In this document: positions 14,086 through 27,198 of the stretch, in pieces | How positions within the stretch are numbered: the stretch's first letter is position 1 | How the letters are laid out: every line of letters begins with the position of its first letter | NCBI GenBank assembly: GCA_013399305.1 | Contig: VXAI01000116.1 | Span: 1,465,061 to 1,529,060 of the forward strand | Length of the DNA: 64,000 bases | From: Rostratula benghalensis | Taxonomy: Eukaryota > Chordata > Aves > Charadriiformes > Rostratulidae | Direction: 5' to 3' | Translations under genes and position numbers: made by a program | Notes under the pieces: model-generated | Seen by the model: only the letters and a program-made list of their open reading frames with translations | Told to the model about the DNA's origin: nothing | Databases searched by the model: none

Positions 14086-15389
14086 TTCTCTCTCACACTC
14101 CCTCTGGGTCATTAGCGTACCATCACTACTTGAAGGAGTCTGCAAACAGCCCTAGGATTATGTCACAACTGATGATTATGCTGGTAAAATAAATATTAGA
14201 AAAAGTGTTCTTTTGTGCACAACAGTTACCGCTGCTGGTCTTTTCTTCTATAACCTTACACTTAACAAGGTTCAAGTTATTGATCCTGTTATTTCTGTCC
14301 TAGCACTTCAATTTAACATCCCCAAAAATTATAATTATGATACTGTCAGGACTGTTATGGTCTCCATCGTGGCCTTTCAGTCAGATTCCTTTCATTGGTT
14401 CATCATTCTTTACTCTATCGATTACTTTCGTCAACATCTTTCCTCCAGCTTGTACAGACCTGATGAGGACAGGTAGAGCAAACACTGCAATGCAGAGTCA
14501 GCTGTTTGCTTGCAGATTTGAAAGGCAAAGTGTTCCAGGAAGGTACATCAAGTGTTCAGCCAAGTGCATGAGCTTTGTCAGTGTATGATATAGAGAGCAT
14601 CCAACTCTCTTACATCCTTTGTGATCAGCAGGACAGGAAGGTACAGCTAAAACTCATCTCTGATGGCTCTCCTGGTATTTTGATATTATATGCTGTGCCT
14701 TAGGCATTTAAGACTTGTGTACCTTCATCACACACTGCTTCCTGAAACTCATTTATTTTAGAAAAGCTTAGACTCAAACTCCATGTCCCTGGTGAACGAG
14801 TATCTCGCTTATATAAGAAGGTAAGGCATATCAGATGGTTGAATTGAATCCTCTGCACTTCTCTCCTTATATCCAGTATAAAAAAAAAAAAAATATCCAG
14901 ATTTGTCCCACTTTTATTTCTTCTCCATTTGGCCACTGTCAAGTTTTAGATCCATAAACTGACACTCTTCCTAGGTATCTGCTTTCACATCAATTCCCAA
15001 GTCAAATCAAACCATCACCACTGATATTCTCTTAGTATGGTCATACTTATTATCAAATTACACCCTCTTTTCCAACTAGGCTGTCTTCTTGCCATACCAA
15101 AGCCTGGAATAAGTATCTGAAGTGTTCTCTAATTAAAACTTAAAAATAAGTATTGCAAAAGTCATCTGCATATGCTGCCTTCAGTCTCTTGCTTTTATTT
15201 ATGTAGTTTGAAAACCATTGCAATTTATTCTCTTCCTAAGAAATTTAGGAGACAGACTTTTCCTTGCACCTCAAATTAAACACGCAGCTGAAGCTCTCTG
15301 TTGAGCAATGCATCATCTTTTACTCCAGAAGCACTACCCGACTGTGCCAGCAACTTGCCCTTCCATAAGCAGAGGTATTTGCTCCTGCT
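14086..15389. other. Non-coding spacer, no gene seen
   Basis: No gene recognised. A poly-A run lies at about 14880-14893. An 87-codon frame (+, 14213-14476) overlaps an 83-codon frame in another phase; neither resembles a known protein. Confidence 0.5.
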
Positions 15390-15625
15390 TTTGTTTCATT
15401 CAATTTGAACCACTGCAATGCCCTTTCTGCTTGTCTCCCTGAACACACAATTAACAGACTGCAGCTGGTACCAAATGTTGCTGCTGGGATTCTGATTTGC
15501 ACCAGATGGAGTGAGCACATAATTCCACTTCTGTCTCCATCATCCACTGGTTGCCAGTCAAATTTCACATTACTTTCAAGGTGCTTTCTCTGACCTATGC
15601 AGCCCTTTAAAGTCTGCAATCACAC
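15390..15625 (+). mobile_element. Decayed L2-type LINE, C-terminal reverse transcriptase segment
   Basis: Translation of 15399-15541 gives HCNALSACLP then INRLQLVPNVAAGIL and a segment with SEHIIPLL. After a frame change at about 15541 the frame 15542-15607 reads HWLPVKFHITFKVL, then LTYAAL and a stop. This is the ordered signature of the C-terminal part of L2/CR1-clade reverse transcriptases (CN-L--GLP, RLQ-VQN-AAR, HI-P-L, LHWLPV--RI-FK-L, Y-AL). The match spans two frames, as expected for a decayed copy, so it is very unlikely to be chance. Weak similarity may continue to about 15730. L2 is the best guess because of the LHWLPV block; another LINE of that clade is possible. The copy is a non-functional fossil. 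Confidence 0.7.
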
Positions 15626-16714
15626 TTTCTCACTGATGTGATGCTCTTTTATACCATCTCATGCTGGTCTGCTCTGCTGTATACAGTGGTAGCTAACATT
15701 TATGTGCCACAGTTAGAAGGGAGACAGGAGAGTCTGAATAAAATATAAGGGGAAAGCAGCAGAAAAAAATTATTAAAATTTATTTTAATAAATAATTTTA
15801 AATTAGTTTTAAAAAAATTCTATTAAAAATATGAAAGGGAACACAAACAGTTGAGTATCACATACTTTGACAGATGATCTGTACTGTACCCCACATCCTC
15901 AAATTACTTGAAACTATAAATAAATAAATAAATAATCTAACTAAACTTGCATTATTCATATTTGAAAAAATGTAATCTGTTCTGGACTGCAGTTTGATGT
16001 CATATGGATTTCTTTCTATCGTTGAAACATTTCTACCAAAAAATTAAAGCACATAATATAATACTAGAGTATTACTTTTTGCTACACAACTCTTACCCTG
16101 TGAGTCCCTGGCTGAATGCCTCAGGGATGCTGCTGTTTAGCATGTGACTAGGCAGGAGATTCAACATCCTTCCCTTCCAAATTGCTACCTTAAATTCATC
16201 ACCTAGATCATTAGGACACATGGTGGAGGAGAAAAAAACCACATAGGTATCTTAAAACCAGCTTACACTCTTCATCACAGTGGAAATAGGCAGAAATTGA
16301 GATTTTGCATGGTTTTTGGATCCCTCAAATATCCACTACATATCAGTACAGCAATGTCAATACACAATATGCTACTGATAACAGTTACTTGTCAAAGCCT
16401 ACATGAAAATCGCAGGATTGTTTTATCAGAAAGCAATGCATTCATTTCACAACAGCATCCCATTTTGTCCAAAACTGAATCTGTTGCTCAGCCAGGAAGT
16501 TTTGGCTCTTCATTTGGAGAAGAGACTCTCTTTCCAACAAATGTACATGTGCATCAAGCGAAGAGAAAACAGGAAAAGGCAGGGAATGTGTAAGGGAAGC
16601 ACAAAGCTGTCAGGACAACCAAAACAAACTCTGGCCTCACCACATCTCAACATTGCTAGTGGAAGTAGCTGTCTATCTAATAACTAGCTTGTTAACTGAT
16701 TTATCTATTATATT
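15626..16714. other. Non-coding spacer with AT-only stretch
   Basis: Contains an almost pure A/T segment at about 15764-15830 and a TAAA microsatellite at 15917-15934. Two overlapping frames of 98 and 94 codons (16297-16687) show no family motifs. No gene is supported. Confidence 0.55.
15917..15934. repeat. (TAAA)n microsatellite
   Basis: Four uninterrupted TAAA units followed by a partial unit, in an AT-rich setting. Confidence 0.9.
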
Positions 16715-16865
16715 CCAAGTGTAATTGCCTTCCTTTTACAGGTTGTCAAATGGAGGCTCAGAGAAGGTCCCACAGCAAATGAGCAGTAACGATGGAAACC
16801 AGACTCCAAACTTTGCATCTTGAGCTGCTCCTCAACTGAGCAGGCCACGTTGCCTTCCTCACCTC
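16715..16865 (-). repeat. MIR-like SINE fossil, minus orientation
   Basis: The string CCTTTTACAGGTTGTCAAAT, then GGAGGCTCAGAGAAGGTCCC, then ACAGCAAATGAGCAGTAACG and AACCAGACTCCAAA follows the reverse complement of MIR (ccattttacagatgaggaaa, ctgaggcacagagaggt, cacacagctagtaagtggc, and the 'gactcca' of the head). Order and spacing hold over about 120 bases. It has the same orientation as the MIR-like fossil at 13990-14085 and lies about 1.1 kb beyond the L2-type remnant. Confidence 0.6.
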
Positions 16866-17197
16866 CTAAAATATGTTACAGAGTGTGCAATTACAATAGA
16901 CTAGTGCCGTGCCCAAAATAGCTCAGCTGCAAGAGAACGGAGGCAAGACTATGCAAAGCCACCAGTGGCTTTGATTAACTGGGGGGAGCCTTTTCAAAGG
17001 TGCTCTCATTAACTAGAGTCCACAGTGGTCAGCAAAGCTAAAGCATCCTAGCATAAGGGTTTTCAGGGGTTTTGAGACTTCCCTGCATCCACAGGTTATA
17101 AACTGAGCCAGTTTTGTGGAACAATCAAATAAACTCCCCTCAGCTTCAGTCGAGATTTGTGGTCATTTATGAACCTTACAAATTGGCCTGAGTGGTC

Positions 17198-17214
17198 TTT
17201 TTTTTTTTTTTTTT
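17198..17214. repeat. Poly-T run
   Basis: Seventeen consecutive T. It could be the reversed A-tail of an unrecognised insertion, or simple slippage; no adjoining element was recognised. Confidence 0.85.
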
Positions 17215-17603
17215 AATCATGTAATGGAGCCAAAACAGCTGCCACAATTGTAACAGCTGTAGGAGTGTTTCAACAACAGAAGACAATTGAGAACAACCTG
17301 GCCTGGGCTGGGGCTAGCACTCCAGACACCCAGTGGTGTTGCCTGCCTCTTACACAGTTGTCTTCTCTACAAAAATTATAGTGGCAGCCATCCCCTACCT
17401 GCTTGCTGACATGGTTGAAGCATTTGCCAGGTCCAGAATGGCACAAGCCACCAACTGTATCCTGCATGTGAGCATAACTCCTTGCAGGTGCCCTTCAAAA
17501 GGGGTTAAGTAAATGCTCCTTATCTCATCTTTTCTGTTTCTCTAAATTATCTGGTTTTATAGTCAATGTGATTAATTGTGTTACTGTAGAAATGGGAATC
17601 AGT

Positions 17604-17630
17604 TTTGCTAACTAGTTTGCTAACTAGTTT
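17604..17630. repeat. Tandem duplication of a 12-base unit
   Basis: TTTGCTAACTAG occurs twice head to tail and is followed by a further TTT. The related word TAACTAG is itself doubled about 75 bases downstream near 17705, so the motif has expanded more than once locally. Confidence 0.9.
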
Positions 17631-20600
17631 TACCATACACCACAGAGCCCATATTATATACCAGAAGGTGTAGTTGCTCCCATTTTTCCCTCACTGTATT
17701 TTTTAACTAGTAACTAGTATTTTTAAGGCCCTTAAGAATGCTCTTAGTGGAGCCAGTGATAAAATGGCTTTGTGCCATAAACCGTGTTCACAATGACAAC
17801 CAGCATTTCATAAGCAATAAGAAGGAAGGGGTAGCCCTGCCTTGTTGCTGGGTAAAGCCAGCAGTGCATCATGTTGCGTAGCTATGTAAAGAACAGTGTG
17901 GTACAGGATTGACCGAAGAAAATATGATTAAATCACAAAAGGGAACTTTGTAAGAAACAGAGGAACACAAAAGGAAAAAATGTGGAGTCGATAGGGTCTT
18001 CTGTGCAGTGCAGGGCCAAACATCTCCCTGCAACATCCCTCACACAGGATCTTCTCAAACCTGCTGAAAAGGTCTCAACTCCTCTAGCATTAGCTCCACC
18101 AACACTCCCATGACTGACAGGCTGCTGCCATATGGCAGCTCCACCACCTCTATCTGCATGCAGCAATTAGGAACATTTCAAGTAGTAGACAAAGCTGAGA
18201 AGGCAAAAATAGGGATTTTCACTTGAGCAGGTCAAGCATTCCTTCCGGGTATCCCGAGCAAGTTTCAAAGCTACAGAACAATTCACTGCAATTTGTAGCA
18301 ATGTGAAGGAAATTTTAAAATTATCAGCTAAAACACAGAAACAGAGAAGCTAAAATTAAGGCCTGAGCCTGGAACAAGTCCCAGTGGAAACCAGCACATA
18401 AAAATAGGCAGGCTGTGTACTTGAAAGCACAAGGCTGTGTGCTGAGAAGCAAGCATTCCAGCATCCAAGGAAGCTGCCTTTACCTCATTCCGAGGCAAAC
18501 ATGTCAACGAATATAGCCAACAGCATCCTCAAGAGCTGCAATGAGGATAATCAGCTTTTCAAAAACCAGGACAATCCAAATTTACTAAATCTAGCGTCCA
18601 TGTACTGAATTTTCTCCTGTGCTTCTATTACCTCATTGTGACTATAAGCCCCTCCACTCATTTCAGCACAAGAATCCTGTACATTTACCTCGCCTTTTTT
18701 GTTTCTGTTTACAGCTGCATCTTCTTTTAACCTTCCTTCAGGAAAGTTTGCTTTTCACACACAGGTGGCTCTCTGCCTATCTTTGTCCAGCAGACTTTAT
18801 TATCAGCAAAACCCAAAAAGACAAATTAATCCTTTGTGCTGATGCAATTAACTTGTCATCTACTTTTACAGCTAATTACCTCTCTAGTAGATGATGGTGG
18901 ATGTCAGAGGTCATCTGATAGCTGATCCTGCTAAACTGACCATAAATATTTCTTTCCAATTGTACATGGTTGCCTCTTACTGCTACATTCTCTCTCAAAT
19001 TAACATGGCACATTTAACCTATTTATTCAGAAGGGAGAGTATTAAGCCTGGATTAAAAAAAAAATTAAAAATGACAGTTTCATAAAGCACAACCACTTGG
19101 AATTAAATCTTTCACTGAAAACCTGACCTAGTAGGTAAGGATGCCAGCAATGTCTAAATAGACACTGATAACACTCATCTTGAGCCATATTTTGTCTTGA
19201 CATTTGCAGCTTTCAATATCTATGGACTATGTATTATGCATTACAGGTATTATATCTGTGGTGTTAATCAGTAAGTGGCTATGCCCAAGGGATACCAACA
19301 GAACACTGTACGAAATTAAGAGTCTCCACCTCAAAATTTACAAAATAATTACATTGACAGAACTTCCCTGGGACCAACTAGCAGTGAGAATCAATCCCCT
19401 TTCACTGCAAGGAAGCTTAGGAAAAATTCGTTTTACACTGCTGATCAACAGATTTTTTAATTTTTTTTTTTTTTTCATGTGTAATTTGCCCAAGCAGAAA
19501 TGAATACAGAAGATGAGATTCAGATGCATCAACTCCTGGCTACTAGTCCTGGTTCTGTCCTCTAAATGCTCACTCATCACAGACATCAGCAGATACACCC
19601 ACCAACTTGTATTTGGTGTTTAACTGACAGGATTTCTTGTCTTCATAAATAGATGTGCTTTTACAAGATTACATGCACACATAATTATACCTAAAATACC
19701 AGCAGATAATATTCTTAAACTCTGTATAAAGTAATTTCTGTTGCAACAGCAAGAAAGAAAAGCTTGATACTTAAGAGTTACCAGCAAAGTACAAAGCTTT
19801 GTTTCCATTTTTAAAAATTATCCTCTTTTCAGGACATCAGAAACTTCCCTAAGCTGAAGTTACTGAATCTAAAGAACCTAAACACGCACACAGTTTTAGA
19901 TGTAATGAAAAACTATATAAAAATGAAATGCATAATTGATAAAATTGAATAAAGCAGGGACAATAGTTTTCACCCAAGATGTTTCCCACAACATCTTAGT
20001 GTATTTCAGCAATACCCAGCAAGGACATAGAGAACACAGTATTTTGGCAGCTGAGGGCTCCCAAAGATGGCTATGTTGCCAGCAATACCTTTGTTTCCCG
20101 AGGAACTTCCTTATACATGTCTTCTTATCAGCAGCACCACAGGGATTTCTACACAACAAGCAGAACTTCCAGGGAGCTGTTGGTGCTGCACTACTGGGAG
20201 GCACACACAACTGCCCTCATGCTGCCTCTGAGCAGCACAAGGCAACAAGGCAGGACCAGGGAAGCCCTCAAGAAGGCATGGGCCAGGGCACGAGGTAGTA
20301 GGAGCCCCTAGGGGCCAGGGAGGCAGCTCAGAGTGGGCAAGGCTTGCTCTTGCCCATGTTAATACAACATTGCACAATAATGCATGCATCTTGTTCTGAC
20401 AGAGTCATACCCAGCAGCATCCAGCCCCATCTCACTACAAAAGACTCCTTACTCCAGCACCATCAAGGGGAGCTACAAGCATAAAGAGCAGGGGTTGATA
20501 ATGTGGCCCTACAAGCTGTGCTGAGCAGCAGCTTTCATTTAGTCAAATGTTATCTCCAGAAACCACAGCTGCAGCTGAGGCCAATAAGAAACACAGCTTT

Positions 20601-23600
20601 TTCTGTGAGCCCTCTGCCTGTGCTTCAGAAAGAATAACAGAATATTTGCCTGGATTTGGTTTTGTACCTGGCATCTCAGTGAGTGGAAAGCCACAGTCTG
20701 TAGGGTGATGGAGAAGGATCAGCAGTAAGCAATACCCATCTCCCCAGGATCATCAAAGAACTCCTCACTGGAAACCTCTCCTGCTTACACTGCTTGGATA
20801 GCTTTATTCTATTATGAAGCAAGTTCAAGAGACCATGATGAGTAGAAAAGTGCAAAATGATAGTCCTACACATAAAGAACATAAGAGACAGAGAAGGGAA
20901 CACCTGTAAGACACTACATGGGATCTGGACTGCTTTTTCTAGCAGTTTGAGGGAGCCAGGTTCTTGACAGGAAAATCCCTCCAATCCCTGTTTTGTGCCA
21001 CTAGATGATACCTACACAGCAACCCCCATAACACATCTTTTCAAGCCTTCCTTGGGCCTTGCCTAAATTATTAAATTAGTATTTTAAATTAGTTATATTT
21101 CCTGTTTCTATTGAATATCAACCTCATGCCTACAGTACTTTTTAAAAAGCATCATATTTTTCAATAAACACATAATAATTTGTTGTCATTTTAGCTTCTC
21201 TGAAGCGTCAGCAAATATTTGTTCCATCTCTGATCAAAATCACTTCCAGGATTCCTACACAGAAGTGTTAAGAATATAAAAGATTCTTTACATTTTTGAT
21301 AGATAACTGTCTTGATCTGTAAACCTGTAATCAAAACATCTTGTCTTTCAGCAAAGGGAACACTTTGCACCGCCCTAAACTCCAGCAGCCTGAAACAAGC
21401 CATGTAATGTCTCTATGGCTCAGCACACACACAGAAGCTGGAGGTGCTCACGTTCCATTTCTACAATTCAACTTTACATAAACTGCCTTAGTTCAGGGAC
21501 CACCTCTTGCAACTGGCCTTGCCAAGAGGGTTATGCTGCTGGCCATCTAATTTTAATATTTAACTGAAGATACTGCTAATTTTTTTGTTACTGTTTGCAG
21601 GGAGGGGGGGAATTATGTGCAATGCTGTCCCCAATTTTTTTCAGCTACAGTCACAGAAGCAGTGGGAAAAATTCTGAACAGTCATTGATAATTTTCTTCT
21701 TAGTTAGATGGCCCAAGTGCAGGGGAACATATAGATGTGAATGGGAAATGGATGGTTAATTTTTCAAGAATATTTTGGAAACATACTTAAAATATCACGC
21801 TAGCAACAATATTTCTGGTTCGCAGTTAAATAGCTTTGGAAACCCTGCTATCAAGGATAAACTGCCAAAATTTAAATATTATGAAGCATTTATAGAAGAC
21901 CTTTTTCTATCGCAAGATTGGGCAAAAAATTTAGCTTTAAACATCATGCAGCCAGAACACCCACTGTTTTATACAAGTATTTCTTCAATATTAGAGATTT
22001 CTGGCATTCACAGCTGTCTTCAGTGGCAATTGCTTGAAAATCATTTTGCTATTCTTTCTGTATTAAGAAATCAATGTCCCTTTTTTATCATTTATCTATC
22101 CAAAGATCCTCCTAATTTATTATCAGTTCATTAATGTACTGCATAGTACCTTTCAAGATCATTAAAGAAGTTAAATATCTCAAACCTTCTTCCTCAGCAT
22201 TTTGTCCCTTAGAGCAGTATTGTATATACGTGATTAAATTCACCTTACTGTTCCAAGTCTGATCACCCCTCACCTCTCCTCATTTGTTTTAAGGGGAAAA
22301 GATTTGAATTTCCACCCTTATAATTTTAAGTATAATTAATCATTTCTCTTAGAGATAAGTTGTCCTCTATTCATCAAGTCCTATGTCTTCTCTCCCTTTC
22401 AAGCAGGAAGGGGCCATAAGATAAGAATCCACCAGGATGCCAGAGCCTCATCAACCTAAGTTTCCTTGGTTACTTTTGTGCTCTGATTCAGGAGCAAACA
22501 GAAGCAAAACAGGGTCACTCAATAGGATGATCTGTCCACAGAGGGGACCCAACTCTCTTCCCTCATCTTCACCAGATCCTATATACTTCAGCCATCTGTA
22601 TCTTCTGTCCTTAGCCATGGTGGTGAGGGCACAAGTTGCCTCAGAGATGTGTTGGTGCCCTCTACCATCTGAGACAGCAGTTCAGTGTGGTGATTTACAC
22701 TCCTTGAACACGTTTGTGCCAATACTGTTTAATTACTGTTCCTACTGTTAAGGATTTTTTCTTTTTACATCATGATACACCAGTTTTGACCTGTGCTCCA
22801 AGTCACTTCTGCTTTTTTTCGTATTCTTGAGGCTGACTTTTCAAGCTGAGTTCGTTATTCACAAATAGGCCCATTTCTATATGCAGTCTTAAACTCAGAG
22901 AGCCTCTCGCTTCATGTCAGCAAGACATTCATTCAGTCAAGGAGTAGATACCTTTGCTTTAAATTAGGAATTACTTCAATGGGGAATGATATGCCAATTC
23001 CATCAGCTATGGATAACCTGTATTAGTTTATCACTAATAAACTACAGCAGCTAAATGACTGTCACATCCAATTAAGACGACATTTAATCTGACTTAATTT
23101 ACACACTGCATATCTAACTCCTTCCTTCTTTTTATTTGCAATTGTTAAATGTGCTTGGGAACTCTCTGTGGAGACAGTCCCAACTCACCAGTAGAGTCCA
23201 TTATAACATACCAGGTTATTCTGTGACATTTGTCAGAGTAAAGCTGCAATTTAAAGCCAGACACAAGATTAAATGCTTAGCTCTAAGAATCCGGTTCAGC
23301 CAGTGTTCAGAAGAGAGTGCTTTAGTGAATGAGATGCAGCGAAGCCAAAGAACACCTTCTGAAGAGCTGGCTGCTGCCAGGGTAACATGCCAGCTTGCTG
23401 AACAATACAAATGTCCTGTTCTCATTTCCACTCTGTAACTCACAGTCTGTCTTCACTACTTCTCCCTATCTGGCAGGTCAGCAGGAAAAACAACCAAGTT
23501 ATGTTCTGACAAACAAACGTCATCCATACTCCATCGTAACTTGCAGGCAAGTCTAGAGAAGATGAGAGGTTACAACCGTAAAGTATGTCAGACCAAGGTG

Positions 23601-26459
23601 AAGGCTAAGAGAAACTGCTCTCTCAGCTGGATGGGACTTGGTTTCAGACTAGGTGAAAGAACAACTGTGGATACAAATAGCAGGAGGGCTGTGTTGTCTT
23701 AAGTTACCTCTAACTACCTCATCCCTGTGGGAAGGACTGAGACTGATTCTTCCTTTGGTAACACCGGGGCAGAGTAGCACTTACAGAGAGAGCCTCCTAT
23801 GCTAGGGGCTAATTCTGTGCCTCTTGAGGTAAACCACAAGGCATCAACTTCAGTAAGACAGCACTGGGCACAAGTCAAGAGGTACTGAGAACTACAAAGC
23901 AAGCAATAAACAGCCATGGCAGAGAACTGACTCTACAAGCAGATATTACAGAAGTCATTAGGAGCTAAAAGAAATAGTGTATTTAAGATCAGTTACTACT
24001 TCAAATAAATGAGGCCAGGGATCATGCAGTATCAGTCAAGATGCCAAATTATGTCACTTCCTTTAGAGCTCTCCAACTTTTTTTTTTTAACAATACTTGG
24101 CTAGACAAAGCTACATCATTAACTAATTGGTGTGATGTATTCCTTTAACACTCAAGCTTCTGTGCTTGGCAGAATATTCACAGCATTACAAAAAAAGTTA
24201 TAACAGGAGTAATTTCAATCTAAATATATTTTAGAGATTTATAACTGAATTTAAAACCTTATAATTGGTGGGGGGTTTAACTGTGATGTGATTTTTATTT
24301 TATTTATTTTATTTTACGGTAAACAAGCCTCATTTTTGTGTTCAGGTACATCACCCACATGCACTTAAGTTGCAGTCATTTGTACAAACTATGGACTCAA
24401 TGAGGCACAGCTCTTTTCTGCATACTGAAGATTGGCAAGCAGATTCTTCTGCATGGAAGCTGACCAGGGAAGGAGTTGCACCACATTCATTGCAAACATC
24501 TCACTGTTGTTCCAAGAGTCACCTCCTACACCGCTACCCTAATGCACCCAAACCAATTATCCCACAGCAATGACAATCAGCTACACCAGCCTGTGTGACA
24601 GGACTGCCTTGTCTACAGTGTTTGCCTTTTCACTTCAAGGAGTACAGTCTGCTCTTCACTTAAGGAAGAGCTTATCATCAGCCTTCTGTGGGGGGCTCGG
24701 TGTAGATGTCTGAGGTTTTCATCTGTTTCCAGCATCATGAGCTATTTTCCACGTCAGCCTCATCTCCTATCCTACGAATTCTCCAACAATAGGTCATCTA
24801 CCGACAAGGCACGTATTGCCTGTTCTCAGTTTCATATACATCAGAGTTATACTAAAAAGAGACAAAGGCCACTACAGGTAGATTTCCCATCATGTGCAGA
24901 AGCACTCAGCTCACTGATGCTTACTATCAAACTTGAAATTCTGGCCTGCTTGCTCCACATCTGCTGTGCATCTATTTTGAAAGCCTGGGTTGACACAGGC
25001 AAGATCAATAGAGGTTACGGTGGGAGGAGAACAGCTACAAACAGTAGATTGTCTTTACTAATGTGTATCCAAGTATAGGGGGGCTAAACTAGTGTGATTT
25101 GACTGAAATACTGGGCAGTGCTGTTGGAACACCAGCTCCTAAAAGTAGTGGGCAAGACATTGCCAGACGTACTGATGGATGCAAGAAAAACAGCAAAGAA
25201 AATATTTTTTTTTAGGATTAATTCAGTTTCTTCACCGTTTCTTGATAGGACTTTTTTTGTCCAGCTAGGGCAACTGTATCAAGTTCACACAATACAAGCC
25301 CCTGTTTTTGAGCTGCCATGCTGCCTAGGTGTTGCTAGTAAGCCTCCTTTATTTATTTTGGTTTTCACTGTTTTTTTAAGTGGTATAGTTGAACGAGTTA
25401 TGCTTTCTTCATGTCACAGGCCTCCTGGGCTGATTTTGTACACACAGAAAAAGAAGCTTCTGGCATTTTTCACATTTCAACCAGCAGTGGCTTGGCTGCA
25501 TTATCAAAGCAGGCCTGGCAGATACACAGAGCAGAGCATCCAAGACCCACCACAGACGCTGCCTGCACAGATGAACTAATAGCACAGATACCGCTGGGCC
25601 ACAGCAAGGAGGCCAGGAGAAAAATAAAATCCTATGGAGATGGGGCTAGGCCATGGCCATAAAGAATCTGCTTTTCTTAGCAGGTGCTTTAAGTTCCAAC
25701 ATCTGCTGGCCATATAAATCAAAGAAGCTTCTACAACCATTTACGCAAATGAATGACGTGAACATATAAATACAGGGTAAGGTTTTTTCCCCATTACTAT
25801 TCTTGGCATTGAACCCATATAGAAAGTTCAGTAATTTTTTGTCAACTACAAAGGTAAGCTTATAGTAAGAAAAATACCTAATCAACTGGTGTTTTGCTTC
25901 TGGAGGAATTCTCAAAGATTTTTTGAATAAAGGACTAAAAAAAAAAATAGAGTACCTCAAGTATTTTAGAATAGGGCTCCTTCCTACTTTTAACTCTATT
26001 GTATATTCAAATCCCAGAATTGGGTCCTTTATTCCAGTCAAAAAGAAATTTTATCAGCTTTGTTTAAAAGAGAATTTTGCTTCTATTTATCACATGACTC
26101 AGGAGAAAGAAAGCCAAGCTTTCAAACCACTCAGAACATCTCCAGTTAAACATCAGCAGATGTCAGGTGTGACAGTGTCACATGGTTATGTTGTTATTTG
26201 CCATCTAATTATTCTATTCAAGCAAGTCCTTTTAAAACTGATTTTCTGCAGCTGATTCTGCAGCTACTCCCTTCCCCTCCCCAACCCTATTACAGCAGAT
26301 GAGCTCCTCACACCTTGAGCTGCCCCTTTTTGTGCACCCTTACAGAATAACCTTTCTATTTTCTGGAAGGTCTCACGCTCTTATCACTGTCCTGGCAAAA
26401 ATGGTTTCTGCAGAACTTGTGCACACTTCTCTAATAAAAACGTTGAGATTTTATTGGTT

Positions 26460-27198
26460 AAAAAAGGCCAAGTGCTGAGTCCTTCACTTTGGTCACAACA
26501 ACCCCATGCAGGCTTGGGGAAGAGTGGCTGGAGAGCTGCCTGGCAGAAAAGGTAGCCAAGGAGGCCAACAGCATCCTGGCCTGTATGAGGAATAGTGTGG
26601 CCAGCAGGACTAGGGAAGTGATCATTCCCCTCTGTACTTGGCATAGGTGAGGCCCCACCTCAAGTACTGTGTTCAGTTTTAGGCCACTCACTACAGGAAA
26701 GACATTGAGATGCTGGAGTGGGTCCAGAGAAAGGTAACAAAGCTGGTGATGGGCCTGGAGAGTAAGTCTTATGTGGAGAGGCTGAGGGAGCTGGAGTTGT
26801 TTAGCCTGGAGAAAAGGAGCCTGAGGGGAGATCTTATCCCTCTACATCTACCTGAAAGGAAGTTGTAGAGAGGCTGGGATCAGTCTCTTTTCCCAAGCAA
26901 TAGGCGACAGGACATGAGGAAATGCCTCAAGTTGCACAAGGGCAGGTTTAGACTGGATATTAGGAAAAACTTTTTCCACTGAAAGGGTTATTAAGCATTG
27001 GAACACGATGCCCAGGGAAGTGGTTGAGGCACTCAACCCAGCGTATTTAAAAATACCTGGTGGTATTTAAAAGATGGGTAGGCATAGTGCTTAGAGATAT
27101 GGTTTACTGGTAGTTTTTTATCAGAGTTAGGTTGATGGTTGGACTAGGTTATCTGAAAGATTTCCAACCAAGACAGATCTATGGTTCTGTGATTCATT
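26460..27198 (+). mobile_element. CR1 LINE 3' fragment, plus orientation
   Basis: A well preserved CR1 3' end. It starts inside the last part of ORF2 (CAACCCCATGCAGGCTTGGG near 26500, GAGGCCAACAGCATCCTGGC near 26560, GAGGCCCCACCTCAAGTACT near 26649, a GAGAGGCTGAGGGAGCTGG word near 26777, TTTAGCCTGGAGAAAAGGAG near 26800), runs through the 3' UTR (TTAGACTGGATATTAGGAAA near 26948, GGTTGGACTAGGTTATCTGA near 27137) and ends with the octamer tail TTCTGTGATTC at about 27184-27194. Compared with the family layout, about 60 bases are missing at about 26552, where the text jumps from GGCAGAAAAGG to the 'gccaaggaggccaac' part. It is 5'-truncated and carries no open frame of its own. Confidence 0.9.

Larger units (their letters stand above)
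16866..26459. other. Non-coding spacer, no gene seen
   Basis: About 9.6 kb. It holds a 17-base T run at 17198-17214, a small tandem duplication at 17604-17630 and a GC-richer patch at about 20170-20360. The longest frame is 153 codons (+, 25118-25579), partly overlapped by an 83-codon frame in another phase and without recognisable domains. A 119-codon frame (+, 21775-22134) lies in AT-rich DNA and also has no motif. I do not call either as a gene. Confidence 0.55.

Noticed and set aside
20170..20360. GC-richer patch as a possible promoter island
   Set aside because: It has few CpG dinucleotides and no TATA, initiator or exon nearby; not an island.
20820..20900. Possible CR1 ORF2 text (AAGTGCAAAATGATAGTCCTA)
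   Set aside because: One CR1-like word without the neighbouring blocks on either side; chance cannot be excluded.
21775..22134. 119-codon plus-strand frame in AT-rich DNA
   Set aside because: The composition follows the local base bias and there is no family resemblance.
25118..25579. 153-codon plus-strand frame
   Set aside because: No known motif, a low-complexity start (KKIFFF) and an overlapping frame in another phase. Not supported as a gene.
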